A DNA stretch of 64,000 nucleotides from Moraxella lacunata (GCF_900453205.1 NZ_UGQU01000001.1:1-64000); one strand, 5' to 3'. Shown: positions 28,129-37,778, counted from the stretch's first letter. A program made the numbers and translations. Notes: generated by a model not told the origin, from the sequence alone.

Positions 28129-28830
28129 TCAAACAAAGTTCATGATGATGGCAACCAGTGCGATGATGCCCACGACAACAAGGGCGATAAAGGTGCTTTT
28201 TTGTTTGCCTTGTAGTTCGATGAGAGCAGTATTTAGCTTGTGATTATGCATCGTTAGCTCATCAATGCGAGCAGACTGCTCGGCGATTTTGGCTTTGTAG
28301 TTTTCTTGTTTTTCGGCTTTTTGTTCGGGGGTGGGGGTAGGTTTGCCCTTGACTTTACCCAGTAGATTTTGAATGACACCGCCCACGCCTAACTGCACCA
28401 AAAACGCCTTAAAGTCATGCACATCTTCATGACTGCCACGAATTTGTAGCGACTCAACACTACCACTGCTATGCGTGGTAATGGCATTGATGAGCTGAAA
28501 ACTGTAAGCGTTTACCGTCATGTCGGGCGTGGTCTTGTCATTGGGCAGGCGGTCATCAAGTAGCACCCCACGATAGCCAAACGTGGCATAAAACTGCACG
28601 TGAGGCAGGTAGGTACGAATGCAGACCACCGTACCACGCTCGGCAAGTGGGTAGGCAAGCTGTCGCAGTTTGGGGTCAAAGCGGAGAATTAGAGTGATGG
28701 CTGATTCTAAAAACACCAATAGAACATTTAACAGTCCACGAGAGACACCGCCATTATCGCCATCATCGGTGCGATAGGTCGGCTGTGGGTCGCTAGGCTT
28801 GGTATTGTGAGTCGGCTGTGGGTCGGTCAT
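28129..28830 (-). CDS. Tail-anchored protein with possible SCP2-like domain
   Basis: The 233-residue product has a polar N-terminus and an amphipathic region (LLNVLLVFLESAITLILRFDPKLRQLA). A folded domain follows, with PDMTVNAYSFQLINAI and VESLQIRGSHEDVHDFKAFLVQ, resembling SCP2/UbiJ folds. It also has a coiled coil (about residues 165-210) and a C-terminal membrane helix (about 214-232). UbiJ is an SCP2 lipid-binding partner in ubiquinone synthesis, but UbiJ neighbours (ubiE, ubiB) are absent, so the assignment is weak. The orientation suggests a C-tail anchor with the bulk in the cytosol. It stands alone between the isc operon and hupB. Confidence 0.4.
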   Translation of the reverse strand: MTDPQPTHNTKPSDPQPTYRTDDGDNGGVSRGLLNVLLVFLESAITLILRFDPKLRQLAYPLAERGTVVCIRTYLPHVQFYATFGYRGVLLDDRLPNDKTTPDMTVNAYSFQLINAITTHSSGSVESLQIRGSHEDVHDFKAFLVQLGVGGVIQNLLGKVKGKPTPTPEQKAEKQENYKAKIAEQSARIDELTMHNHKLNTALIELQGKQKSTFIALVVVGIIALVAIIMNFV

Positions 28831-29177
28831 GCGTGATTATCTGATTAAAAAATAATGCTAATGATAAAATGATATCCAAAAAAAGTAAACCACCTTAATG
28901 TAACCAATGCGTGATTTTTTGGTAAAAAAGGATAAAAGTAAGCTTTTATCGTAAATATCACGCCTTTGATGGGGTATTTTTGTAAAAAAGATAAAAATAT
29001 TTTGCCATACCCCTTGTAAAATGGACAATACCCTTATACAATGCACTCAAAATAAGCCCAAGCATGCAGCATGTGTTGTAGGCTTAGATTTGCTTTTGCT
29101 GACTTTATTGCTATTGCAAGACTTAGCAAATGTAAATTCATTTCACATTCTTATCATCAACACCATGAGGACAAATC

Positions 29178-29483
29178 ATGAATAAATCAGAATTAGTAGA
29201 TGCTGTTGCCAACGAAGCAGGTCTTACCAAAGAGCAAGCCACCAAAGCCATTAATGCTTTTACTTCTAGCGTACAAGGTGCCTTGGAGCGTGGTGATGAC
29301 GTGGTATTGGTTGGTTTTGGTACTTTTAGCGTTAAAGAGCGTGCTGCCCGTACAGGTCGCAACCCTAAGACTGGTGAGCCACTACAAATCGCTGCCAGCA
29401 AAGTGCCTGGATTTAAAGCAGGTAAAGGTCTAAAAGACGCGGTAAATCCTACCGAAAAATCCGCTAAAAAAGGCAAAAAATAA
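29178..29483 (+). CDS. DNA-binding protein HU
   Basis: HU is a histone-like dimer that bends DNA. The sequence [21 protein letters not shown], the arm region [22 protein letters not shown] and the [16 protein letters not shown] ending are diagnostic. At 101 residues it is about 11 longer than E. coli HU because of a Lys-rich tail ([10 protein letters not shown]). A GAGGAC ribosome-binding site precedes the ATG. Monocistronic, with a very stable terminator. Confidence 0.95.
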   Translation: MNKSELVDAVANEAGLTKEQATKAINAFTSSVQGALERGDDVVLVGFGTFSVKERAARTGRNPKTGEPLQIAASKVPGFKAGKGLKDAVNPTEKSAKKGKK

Positions 29484-29510
29484 TTTTAACATCGTTAAAA
29501 TATTTAAACA

Positions 29511-29580
29511 ATAAACTAACCCCCAATTCTTATCCAGCAATCTAGCATTAATTGCTGAGTTAAGATGGGGGTTAGTTTAT
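29511..29580 (+). terminator. Long-stem terminator after HU
   Basis: ATAAACTAACCCCCA pairs with TGGGGGTTAGTTTAT, with a further inner CAGCAAT/ATTGCTG stem, giving an approximately 70-base hairpin. It may also act as a binding or processing site. Confidence 0.75.
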
Positions 29581-29647
29581 TATTGGAATTTGGTTGGATC
29601 TAGTTAGGCTAAGTTTCTGTACTTAACGGAACTTGGTTCTTTTGGTG

Positions 29648-29775
29648 TAGGGCGTACCTGTCTTTGGTGTTTGCAAGGACAAGCAAAATTTAGCCATTTT
29701 TCATGCAAAAACACCATTTTATTTCTATGAAATTTCTAAATATTAAAATGTGTTATAAAGGTCCGACACGCCCTA
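29648..29775. repeat. 206-bp family repeat, short inverted copy A
   Basis: Ends TAGGGCGTACCTG and CGACACGCCCTA, with an interior containing TTTAGCCATTTTTCATGCAAAAA, the reverse complement of the interior of copies B, D and E. At 128 bp it is a deleted copy. Its right-end CTA is the stop codon (TAG) of the minus-strand RlpA-like gene. Confidence 0.65.
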
Positions 29776-30342
29776 ATCAATACGCTCAATGCTGACATTG
29801 CCCACGCCTTTTTGGGTTAGCCCAATGGCTTTGGCGGCACCATAAGACAAATCCAAGATACGGTTGGCTTGGGCAGGGCGGTCATTGACTTTAACGACGA
29901 CAGATTTGCCGTTGTCCTTATTGGTGACTTTGATGTAGCAGTTCATTGGTAAAGAGCTGTGAGCGGCGGTCATGGCATTCATGTCAAAGGTTTCGCCACT
30001 GGCGGTGGGTTTGCCATGGAACTGGCGACCGTACCATGATGCCATGCCTGATTGTTTAAATTTGCTGACAGTATTAGAAGCAACGGCAGAGAGCTGTCCT
30101 AGCATGTCCGAGTCTTTTTGAGAGTCACTCTTGGCGTCCTTGATTAAAGAGCTTGATAACGTCAATGAAGTGTTGTCACGAGTGGATTTGACAAGGCTTG
30201 ATGCGTTATTGTGCTGACGGCTAAGCTCGCCCAATACTTTATCAATATTGGCACTTGTGTTTGCCGCATTGACCGCTTGAACAGGAGCGACTGTTCCTAG
30301 GGTTGTTGCAAGTGCAATCGCACCAGTTTTTAGATATTTCAT
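29773..30342 (-). CDS. RlpA-like secreted protein
   Basis: RlpA-type proteins have a double-psi beta-barrel; some are lytic transglycosylases acting on stem-less septal peptidoglycan. Here a signal peptide (MKYLKTGAIALATTLGTVAPVQA) is followed by a Ser/Asp-rich linker. The barrel from about residue 95 has GMASWYGRQFHGKPTASGE, FDMNAMTAAHSSLP, KVTNKDNGKSVVVKVNDR and the terminal Gly/Val region. I chose ATG 30342. There is no SPOR domain and no lipobox. The stop codon TAG comes from the end of a mobile repeat, so the natural C-terminus may have been altered. Confidence 0.85.
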   Translation of the reverse strand: MKYLKTGAIALATTLGTVAPVQAVNAANTSANIDKVLGELSRQHNNASSLVKSTRDNTSLTLSSSLIKDAKSDSQKDSDMLGQLSAVASNTVSKFKQSGMASWYGRQFHGKPTASGETFDMNAMTAAHSSLPMNCYIKVTNKDNGKSVVVKVNDRPAQANRILDLSYGAAKAIGLTQKGVGNVSIERID

Positions 30343-30600
30343 GTGAGAACCTATAAAGGAATGCCTGACATTTTTTGTCATTCATACAAAAGCATGATGG
30401 CATTCTGGTGGGTTAATGATTGGTGTTAAGTCAATTTAAGCAAGCCAATCGTTAGTTATCTTAATAAGATGGGGGTTTCTCTTTATTTTGCAAGATTGTT
30501 TTATAAGTCACTTTACAAATTTGCAAAGGTTAAAATGAAATCCGTCCCATGATATAAAATTAATTGTTGCAAGTTTTATGCCAAATAACCATAATGATGT

Positions 30601-30807
30601 TAGGGCGTGCCTACCATTGATAACATTTTTATAAAATAAGATGAAAATTTAATGCTTTTATCAATTTTTGCATGAAAAATGGCTAAATCTTGTTTTTCTT
30701 CGTCAAAAGCTCGTTTGATAGAACGACTATCAAGCTTCACTTTTTCCTTGAAAAACGGGCGATTTCCCCTATTTTTCATTGCAAATACCAAAGGCAGGCA
30801 CGCCCTA
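30601..30807. repeat. 206-bp family repeat, copy B
   Basis: A 207-bp inverted-repeat element with ends TAGGGCGTGCCTACC and GGCAGGCACGCCCTA. Interior landmarks are TTTTTGCATGAAAAATGGCT, CTTGAAAAACGGGCGATTTC and TTTTTCATTGCAAATACCA. The terminal TA dinucleotides fit a TA target duplication. It contains no gene. Bases 30382-30600 and 30808-30938 hold nothing else I can call. Confidence 0.8.
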
Positions 30808-30938
30808 TTGTTTTTAAAAATTTAACAAAATAAGGGGCTTTCCCAACCATTATTTGTTAAAATAACTTCAATAAAAACCATTATTTATGATTTTTTGTCA
30901 TAAATCTGTCATGTTCTTATCTTAACATGATTTATAAC

Positions 30939-30971
30939 AAAACCGTACATCATTTTATGACATACGGTTTT
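30939..30971 (-). terminator. Terminator after rodA
   Basis: AAAACCGTA and TACGGTTTT form a perfect 9-bp stem with a further ATCATTTTAT loop region, 27 bases after the minus-strand rodA stop. Confidence 0.75.
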
Positions 30972-30997
30972 AAAATAGCGACAAAAGGTATTGTATC

Positions 30998-32140
30998 CTA
31001 CTGCTTGGTATGGGTATGCACGCAGGTTAGCAGTCCAAAGCCTGCCATTAGGGTAATCACTGCCGTACCGCCATAACTGATAAATGGCAAAGGCACGCCA
31101 ACCACGGGCAGTATGCCACTGACCATGCCCATATTTACAAAAATATAGACAAAAAATGACATGGTCAATGCCCCAGCGAGCAGACGACAATAAGTGTCAG
31201 GATTGACAACGGCAATATAAAAAGAGCGAGCCAATAAGCACAGATAAAAGAACAGCAACAGACCTACGCCTGCCAAACCAAACTCTTCGCTAAATGCTGC
31301 GATGGCAAAGTCGGTATGACCTTCGGGCAAAAAATGTAAGTGCGACTGCGTGCCTTCGAGATAGCCTTTGCCTGTCAAGCCACCCGAACCGATGGCGGTT
31401 TTTGATTGGATGATGTTCCAACCTGCCCCCAAGGCGTCCGCTTCGGGGTCAAATAGGGTCATGACACGGGTTTTTTGGTAGTCGTGCATGTAAAAATTCC
31501 ACAAGCCCCACGCAAAAGGAATAAACACCGCAATCGCCCCGCCAATCATCCACCAAGGCAACCCCGATAAAAACAGCACAAACATGCCACTGGCCGCCAC
31601 CAAAATAGATGTCCCCAAATCAGGCTCTTTGGCGATGAGTATCACAGGCACAGCGATGATGGCAAGCGTGGTAAAGACCGTGGGAATGCTTGGTGGTAGC
31701 TCCTTTCTGGATAGATACCACGCACACATCATCGGCATGCCAAGTTTCATGAACTCAGACGGCTGAACGCTACCAAAGCCAGGGATATCAATCCAACGCC
31801 TCGCCCCCATGCGAACTTCGCCAATAATCTCAACGAGTACCAACAAAATCAGCCCCAGCACATAAAAAATGGGGCTTAGCGTGCGATAAAAAGTGGGGGG
31901 AATCTGTGCCATGACTGCCATGACCACAAAGGCAATGCCATAGCTTACCATTTGTCGGATGACCATGGCGATGTTTTGCGTGGACGCACTGTATAGCACC
32001 GTCAAACCCACAAAGCAGATGCTGAACAAAATCAGGGTCAGCCACGGGTCGATGTGAATGCGTTGCCACACGCTCGGCTCTAAATCTCGCCCAACGAAGT
32101 GATGGCTTTGGCGTGAAAATCGGTACTGTTCTTCTCTCAT
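30998..32140 (-). CDS. mrdB: Rod-shape glycan polymerase RodA
   Basis: RodA is the SEDS-family glycosyltransferase of the elongasome that polymerises lipid II. The product has about 10 membrane segments and the conserved stretches GARRWIDIPGFGSVQPSEFMKL, AKEPDLGTS, PEGHTDFAIAAFSEEFG and GVPLPFISYGGTA. The catalytic Asp lies in EGHTDF. Its 380 residues match RodA, with an N-terminal cytosolic stretch containing SVWQRIHIDPW. The usual partner mrdA is not next to it in this window. Confidence 0.95.
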   Translation of the reverse strand: MREEQYRFSRQSHHFVGRDLEPSVWQRIHIDPWLTLILFSICFVGLTVLYSASTQNIAMVIRQMVSYGIAFVVMAVMAQIPPTFYRTLSPIFYVLGLILLVLVEIIGEVRMGARRWIDIPGFGSVQPSEFMKLGMPMMCAWYLSRKELPPSIPTVFTTLAIIAVPVILIAKEPDLGTSILVAASGMFVLFLSGLPWWMIGGAIAVFIPFAWGLWNFYMHDYQKTRVMTLFDPEADALGAGWNIIQSKTAIGSGGLTGKGYLEGTQSHLHFLPEGHTDFAIAAFSEEFGLAGVGLLLFFYLCLLARSFYIAVVNPDTYCRLLAGALTMSFFVYIFVNMGMVSGILPVVGVPLPFISYGGTAVITLMAGFGLLTCVHTHTKQ

Positions 32141-32359
32141 GGCAAATCGTGGTGCGGTTGGATAGACTTTTGATAAAATTTATCAAAAAATTGCTGATAG
32201 TTGGCGGATTTCATGATAAATTATAAGATGGTCGTGTAAGTTACTTGATGTATCAGCGACTGACATTTTTATCAAAACATGCTATTTTAATTCATCTTGA
32301 TGATTTTTAACAGTAAAATTTTGTGTTAGGGCAAAATTTTGTAAAAATAAGGAAAAATT

Positions 32360-32950
32360 ATGGCCATCATCGTAACACTCATCATATTGGCAGTTATCAT
32401 CGGCTTTTTGATAGCGGTGTATAACGCACTGGTTCGTCTAAGAAATCAAGTGGCAAATGGATTGGCACAGATTGATGTTCAGCTCAAACGTCGCCACGAC
32501 CTAATACCCAATCTTGTCAATGTCGCCAAACGCTACATGACCCACGAAGAGCAGGTACTAACCCAAGTGACCGAAGCCAGAAACATCGCCAAAAGTGGAT
32601 TGGATGCACTTAAAGATGCAGGGCTGTCAGGCACGGACGGGCTTGCCAAACTGGCAAATGCTGAGAGCAACCTGTCTCGGGCGTTGGGTAGTTTTTATGC
32701 CGTGGTAGAAAATTACCCTGAATTAAAAGCCGATTCTGCCCTAAAAGAGCTCTCTGATGAGATTAAAAACACCGAAAATCGCATTGGATTTGCCCGTCAG
32801 TTTTATAATGACAGCGTGATGTTTTATAATAACCAACGTGAGAGTTTTCCTAATAATTTGGTGGCAAATTGGTTTGGGTTTATGCCAATAGCACAATTAG
32901 AATTTGCTGATAAATCCGCCATTGATGTTGCACCAACGGTCAGTCTTTGA
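32360..32950 (+). CDS. LemA family membrane protein
   Basis: LemA proteins have one N-terminal membrane helix (about residues 3-23) followed by a periplasmic helical domain. Recognisable are YNALVRLRNQVANGLAQIDVQLKRRHDLIPNL, the NLSRALGSFYAVVENYPELK region and FARQFYNDSVMFYN. AAGGAAAA precedes ATG 32360. It is immediately followed by an M48 peptidase, a pairing seen in many bacteria. The role of LemA is not firmly known. Confidence 0.93.
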   Translation: MAIIVTLIILAVIIGFLIAVYNALVRLRNQVANGLAQIDVQLKRRHDLIPNLVNVAKRYMTHEEQVLTQVTEARNIAKSGLDALKDAGLSGTDGLAKLANAESNLSRALGSFYAVVENYPELKADSALKELSDEIKNTENRIGFARQFYNDSVMFYNNQRESFPNNLVANWFGFMPIAQLEFADKSAIDVAPTVSL

Positions 32951-32964
32951 TATATTGGTGATGT

Positions 32965-35364
32965 ATGCCACAGCGAATTTATCAAAACTTTTTTGAATTA
33001 CAACGCCATTACAAAAGAAACAGCATGGTGTTATATGCGTTATTTGTCATGGCGATGATGATTCATGTATTGCTTGCCTTATTATTTTTTATGATAATAT
33101 GGTATGTTATCTTTGGTGATTTGGGTGGCTTTGCATGGTTTTGGGTGCTGATTCTTGTGCCCAGTTATTTTATCATGAGTGTTTTGTATCATTATAATAA
33201 AATCAGCCATGATAATGACTTTTTATTAAAAGACATTGATGTCACACGCTTATTTATTAATATCTCAGGCGTGGATTTGCCTATTAATCATTTTAATGAT
33301 GATGAAGATAATAATAAAAAGAAAAAAAGACAGCAGGTGATTTATGCCAAAGACATCAAAGACTTTGAACCAAAATATCGGCGGTATTATGAATTTGCTG
33401 AGCAGTTAGCCATTGCCTCAAACATTATTTTACCCAAATTATACGTCATGGATGAGACGGGGGTGAATGCCTTTGTGGCAGGGGTTAATCAAACAAATAT
33501 GATGCTCGTTGTCAGTAAAGGGGCGTTAGAATTAGATAATGAAAGTCTTTATGGGCTTATTGGGCATGAATATGGGCATATTTTACATGGCGATGCCAAA
33601 TTAAATGTACAAATGTATGTCTTAATGTCAGGTCTGTCATGGCTTTATGATGTTGCCGATGGCTTAGAATGGCTGTCCAAATGGCGACAAAAACCCAAAG
33701 CCAAACGCTATCAATACCAAGATGATAAAGGTGAACGCCAAGAATATGTGATTGTGATGGGTACGGGGCGATTGTCCATAGAGTTTATTTCTTTGGTGAT
33801 TCGCTTATTGGGCTTTTTAGGCATGGCAAGTAGCGAATGGATAAAACAGCATTTTAATCGTCAGCGTGAGTTTTTGGCGGATGCAACATCGGTGCAATTA
33901 ACCCGTAGCGATGGCGTGGCAAAATTATTGCAAACCCTGCAGCGAACGCCGTATTTGGCACACACCCAAAAACGCTATACCACGCATTTGAGTTATTTTT
34001 TCTTCCTAAACCCCCAAGATGCCCAGACGTCTATTAATTGGCGTGAGCGAATGGGGCATATGGGTAGCACGCACCCGAGCAACCATGAGCGAATACTGGC
34101 GTTGGATGAGCAGTATTATGACGACTTTGCCAAGATGGCGATTGATGATTTGGATGTGGATGTATTACAACAAACTCATGATAAAATGATGCTTATCAAT
34201 TGGCATAAAAAATCAGGCGTGAGCGATTATAAAACCGTGGAGTTTGTATTATGTGATGATAAAGATATAGGTAAAGATAAAGATGCTCATTTATTTGTGA
34301 GTCCTGGTGATGATAAAAAAACGATTGACATTGCTATTTATAATAATGACATTGAAATATCAAAAGATAAAGTGATTAATGGCAGATTGGTTGTGGATAA
34401 ATCATGGCAAGCCCAAGGCGAGATGATATACCCCAAGCAAGCCAGAGCCGATTATGAATTAAAAAATATTCATCATGTTAATATGACTCATGTCAAAAGC
34501 ATGACATTGCCCCTTATCATCGCTCGTTATTTACGTAATGATGACCTACATCGCCCCACGAGTAAATTATTTTCGCTGTTTTATGTGATTGTCTTTTGTC
34601 ATGATAATGATGGGTTTTATTTGTCTGATTCACTTGATTTGGCAAATATTTTTTATGTAAAATCAGATGGTGATAATATTATAAAAATAGATAAGCCTTT
34701 ATTAAAAACTGTGGCAGAGATGGATAGACGTATTGATAATGGCTTATTAATGCTGATTTATCAGCGTATTATCAAGGATTTGGAACATGATGATAAACGG
34801 GCTTTATTAAAAAATGACGTTCATCATCTGTTGGATTTTATCAATGCGTTACATCATCAAGACAATCATCATGATGATTTGAGCCTATTATGGCAGGGCG
34901 TACATTTATATCGGTTATTATCGATATTTGCCGATGATATGGATATTGCTGATAAGCCATTGTTGCAAAAACTGACATTCATGTATCATAAATATGACAT
35001 GGACATGAATGATTGGATAATGATAACAGTAATGATATATATGGTTATGGCTCATTATGATGATGGCGATGACATAAAATGCCGTGCAAGCATACAACGG
35101 CTGATTCGGCTTATCAATCATGAGATTGTGATTGATGAGACAGACATGACGCAATTAATGCAAGTCATGAGTGCATTTAGTGTGATGGATATGGCATTAT
35201 GGCTGTTAAAATATCAGCAGAAAAATACATTGACGGCTAAGCGATATATTGATACACTACATACCGCTTTATTGGGCGATGGGATATTGTGTGAGCGTGA
35301 TTATGAAATATTATTAACCTTACATCAATATTGGTGCCCTGATGATGAATTTGTTTTGTATTGA
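32965..35364 (+). CDS. Large membrane M48-family metalloprotease
   Basis: Two hydrophobic segments near the N-terminus (about residues 20-75) are followed by the peptidase M48 core with HEYGHILHGD (HExxH, about residue 200). A downstream third-ligand region FLADATSVQLTR is also present. The protease part ends around residue 380. The remaining half (about 420 residues) is Asp/His/Ile/Tyr-rich and unlike anything I know, making the product (799 aa) much larger than HtpX or the usual LemA-linked M48 proteins (about 300-650). It lies 14 bases after lemA. Substrate unknown; quality control of membrane proteins is the common idea for such pairs. Confidence 0.8.
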   Translation: MPQRIYQNFFELQRHYKRNSMVLYALFVMAMMIHVLLALLFFMIIWYVIFGDLGGFAWFWVLILVPSYFIMSVLYHYNKISHDNDFLLKDIDVTRLFINISGVDLPINHFNDDEDNNKKKKRQQVIYAKDIKDFEPKYRRYYEFAEQLAIASNIILPKLYVMDETGVNAFVAGVNQTNMMLVVSKGALELDNESLYGLIGHEYGHILHGDAKLNVQMYVLMSGLSWLYDVADGLEWLSKWRQKPKAKRYQYQDDKGERQEYVIVMGTGRLSIEFISLVIRLLGFLGMASSEWIKQHFNRQREFLADATSVQLTRSDGVAKLLQTLQRTPYLAHTQKRYTTHLSYFFFLNPQDAQTSINWRERMGHMGSTHPSNHERILALDEQYYDDFAKMAIDDLDVDVLQQTHDKMMLINWHKKSGVSDYKTVEFVLCDDKDIGKDKDAHLFVSPGDDKKTIDIAIYNNDIEISKDKVINGRLVVDKSWQAQGEMIYPKQARADYELKNIHHVNMTHVKSMTLPLIIARYLRNDDLHRPTSKLFSLFYVIVFCHDNDGFYLSDSLDLANIFYVKSDGDNIIKIDKPLLKTVAEMDRRIDNGLLMLIYQRIIKDLEHDDKRALLKNDVHHLLDFINALHHQDNHHDDLSLLWQGVHLYRLLSIFADDMDIADKPLLQKLTFMYHKYDMDMNDWIMITVMIYMVMAHYDDGDDIKCRASIQRLIRLINHEIVIDETDMTQLMQVMSAFSVMDMALWLLKYQQKNTLTAKRYIDTLHTALLGDGILCERDYEILLTLHQYWCPDDEFVLY

Positions 35365-35425
35365 TTTTCAATAATAGCCACAAAACTTTAAAATTACTAT
35401 AAACACAATGATATTTGGGTGTAGG

Positions 35426-35442
35426 GGCGTGCTGAGCACGCC
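35426..35442. repeat. Short GGCGTGCT palindrome
   Basis: GGCGTGCTGAGCACGCC has perfect 8-base arms and is preceded by GTAGG. Related motifs occur at 37659-37714 and 63226-63244. The gap 35365-35546 otherwise contains AT-rich DNA with no gene. Confidence 0.55.
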
Positions 35443-35546
35443 TTATCAACAAAGTCATCAAAAGAGCATGCAGAACCAGCCCTTGCAAGTTTGTGATGTA
35501 TATTAAGTTATTTGTAAAATTATCTTGGCAAAACGCCCCATATAAC

Positions 35547-36434
35547 ATGAATACCCTGTCTAACTGTCCGCCAAAGATTGCCCAAAATCGCCATATCCTA
35601 GCATTGGCGGGCATACCTTTGTGGGCAAAAAAACAGCCGACAGCAGGGCAGAGTAGGGTAGAGATTACAACTCTACCGCCTGCGTATGACCGCTTGCAAC
35701 CCAATCCACGCTTGACTCATTTGTTGCCCGATGAGTTGCTTACCAAGCAACACGCCAAGCCAATTACCACACCAAATACCACGCCAACACCCGATAAATC
35801 ACAAATCTTATCTGCCATGGATGTCAGAGCGTTGCTTGACCCTACTGGTTCATCTGCTAAATTAGCACCTAGCGACATCATAAATAAGCAACCACCCCAA
35901 GCCACGCCCGAATCACAAAGAGTATTGGGAAGTATTGTAACAGGCGAACAAGCCCAGTCCCCAGTCCAACCAAACCCCATAACCAACCTTGCCCAACCCC
36001 AACCCTTTGCTCCGCCTGCCCATCTTGACATTCGCTTTGCTCTACAAGGCGTGCGGTTCGGGCAGTGGGTGCTGATTGTGGATATGCTACTGATGAGCCG
36101 TGATGAGCAGTCGCTGTGGCAGTCGCTCAAAAATGCCCTAAGCAATCAAGCCAATCATCAGCCCATTACCGCCTTTTATCGTGAGATTGGTTATCCATTG
36201 GTTAAAAATGAATTTCGCTCGGACGTAGGGCTAAACCCCGCCCAATATACCTTTGACGGCTTTGTCATTGGGCTTTGTGTGTCATCTGGTCATCATCAAG
36301 CGGTGCAAGTGGTATTTTTGACAGATACGCCCACAGGTGTCATCGCCCAAACCGCCCAGACCTTGCCGAGTATCCGCCAAATGATGACTAATCCTGCCCT
36401 AAAAAAGCAGTTTTGGCAAACGGTTGTGGGCTAA
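35547..36434 (+). CDS. Possible DNA polymerase III psi (HolD)-like protein
   Basis: The start I prefer is ATG 35547 (MNTLSNCPPKIAQNRHILA), giving 295 residues. The N-terminus ILALAGIPLWAKK resembles the E. coli HolD start (LQQLGITQWSLRR). The C-terminus LPSIRQMMTNPALKKQFWQTV resembles its ANPTARAALWQQI ending. Between them lies a long Pro/Gln/Thr-rich linker (about residues 50-160) absent in E. coli psi. Psi bridges the clamp loader and SSB through chi. This is a resemblance from memory of two short segments only; the protein could be an unrelated lineage-specific protein. It precedes serC by 88 bases. Confidence 0.4.
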   Translation: MNTLSNCPPKIAQNRHILALAGIPLWAKKQPTAGQSRVEITTLPPAYDRLQPNPRLTHLLPDELLTKQHAKPITTPNTTPTPDKSQILSAMDVRALLDPTGSSAKLAPSDIINKQPPQATPESQRVLGSIVTGEQAQSPVQPNPITNLAQPQPFAPPAHLDIRFALQGVRFGQWVLIVDMLLMSRDEQSLWQSLKNALSNQANHQPITAFYREIGYPLVKNEFRSDVGLNPAQYTFDGFVIGLCVSSGHHQAVQVVFLTDTPTGVIAQTAQTLPSIRQMMTNPALKKQFWQTVVG

Positions 36435-36522
36435 GTTATGGCTAAATGTGCCGATAACTGTTAAAATTTTGCCAAAAATCTGCTACAATGCCCTATCATT
36501 TCCCCATCTTTAAAGGATAGCT

Positions 36523-37605
36523 ATGAACCGTCTTGCCAATTTTTGTGCTGGCCCTGCCACCATGCCCACCGAAGTCCTACAAAAAGCCCAAGCCGAGCTG
36601 TTAGACTGGCGTGGCAAGGGCACCTCCATCATGGAGATTAGTCACCGCAGTGCCGATTATATTGAGATTGCCACCAAAGCCGAGCAGGATTTACGCACGC
36701 TCATGGGTATCTCGGACGACTATGCCGTGCTGTTTTTGCAAGGCGGTGCGTCATTGCAATTTTCCGCCATTCCCTTTAATCTGTTAAATGGCGGTACGGC
36801 GGATTATCTAAATACTGGCACATGGTCCCAAAAGGCCCATAAAGAAGCCAAACGCTATGAAACGCTAGGCTTAGGCAAGATTAACCTAGTCGCACAAGGG
36901 GGTGGTAAAGACGTGCCCACGCCTGAGACTTGGGAGCTAACAGACGGTGCGTCTTATTTTCATTATTGCCCCAACGAGACCATTCACGGCGTGCAGATTT
37001 TTGACATACCAAAAGTAAACGCCCCCATTGTGGCGGATATGTCGTCTTGTATCTTATCCGAGCCGATTAACGTAAATGATTTTGGGCTGATTTACGCAGG
37101 GGCTCAAAAGAACATCGGGCCTGCTGGCTTGACCCTTGTCATCGTCCGTAAAGACCTAATGGAGCGGGCAAGTGCGTGGTGTCCTAGTATTTTAAATTAT
37201 AAAAATCAAGCAGATAACGACAGTATGCTCAACACCCCGTCCACGTTTGCGTGGTATTTGTCGGGATTGGTGTTTGAATGGCTACTGGCAAATGGTGGGG
37301 TAGAAGGCATTGCCAAAACCAACCGAGCCAAAGCTGAACTACTATACCAAGTCATTGATAATTCCAGCTTTTATGACAATGCCGTCAATCCACGCCACCG
37401 CTCTATCATGAACGTGCCGTTTACGCTTGCCGACAGCGAGCTTGATAAAGTCTTTTTGGAAAAGTCTAAAAATGCAGGGCTGTTAAATCTAAAAGGTCAT
37501 CGCGTGGTTGGCGGTATGCGAGCGAGCATTTATAATGCCGTAACCTATGAGCAGGTACAGGCGTTGGCGGACTTTATGAAAGATTTTGAAAAAACGCACG
37601 CTTGA
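36523..37605 (+). CDS. serC: Phosphoserine aminotransferase
   Basis: SerC transaminates 3-phosphohydroxypyruvate in serine synthesis and also serves pyridoxal phosphate synthesis. Recognisable are NFCAGPATMPTEVL, GTSIMEISHRS, FLQGGASLQFSAIP, DMSSCILSEPI and the PLP-lysine region GAQKNIGPAGLTLVI. Its 360 residues are normal. It stands between the HolD-like gene and a repeat, and is followed by a possible hairpin terminator at 37752-37778. Confidence 0.96.
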   Translation: MNRLANFCAGPATMPTEVLQKAQAELLDWRGKGTSIMEISHRSADYIEIATKAEQDLRTLMGISDDYAVLFLQGGASLQFSAIPFNLLNGGTADYLNTGTWSQKAHKEAKRYETLGLGKINLVAQGGGKDVPTPETWELTDGASYFHYCPNETIHGVQIFDIPKVNAPIVADMSSCILSEPINVNDFGLIYAGAQKNIGPAGLTLVIVRKDLMERASAWCPSILNYKNQADNDSMLNTPSTFAWYLSGLVFEWLLANGGVEGIAKTNRAKAELLYQVIDNSSFYDNAVNPRHRSIMNVPFTLADSELDKVFLEKSKNAGLLNLKGHRVVGGMRASIYNAVTYEQVQALADFMKDFEKTHA

Positions 37606-37658
37606 TTTGTACCAATGCATAGACCAACCCCAAATCACAAATTCATGATATATTGACG

Positions 37659-37714
37659 TAGGGGTGTGCTGAGCACGCCTAGCTCTATCAAAGGTCGTGT
37701 GCAACACGCCCCTA
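37659..37714. repeat. 56-bp inverted-repeat element
   Basis: Ends TAGGGGTGTGCTGAG and (reverse strand) TAGGGGCGTGTTGCAC, an imperfect inverted repeat with terminal TA. It is followed by GGCAAATATCAGGTTTATTA, also present in similar form after the palindrome at 63226-63244, suggesting a larger decayed element. Confidence 0.5.
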
Positions 37715-37751
37715 TAAAACCTATGGCAAATATCAGGTTTATTAGGTTAAC

Positions 37752-37778
37752 ATAAGGATGGATTTGGTTCGTCCTTAT
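37752..37778 (+). terminator. Hairpin after serC
   Basis: ATAAGGA and TCCTTAT form a 7-bp stem followed by T5, about 147 bases after the serC stop and before the gloB operator. Confidence 0.45.

Noticed and set aside
28858-29046. A 62-codon minus-strand frame upstream of HU
   Set aside because: Low-complexity Phe/Ile/Lys sequence in an AT-rich promoter region, no ribosome-binding site.
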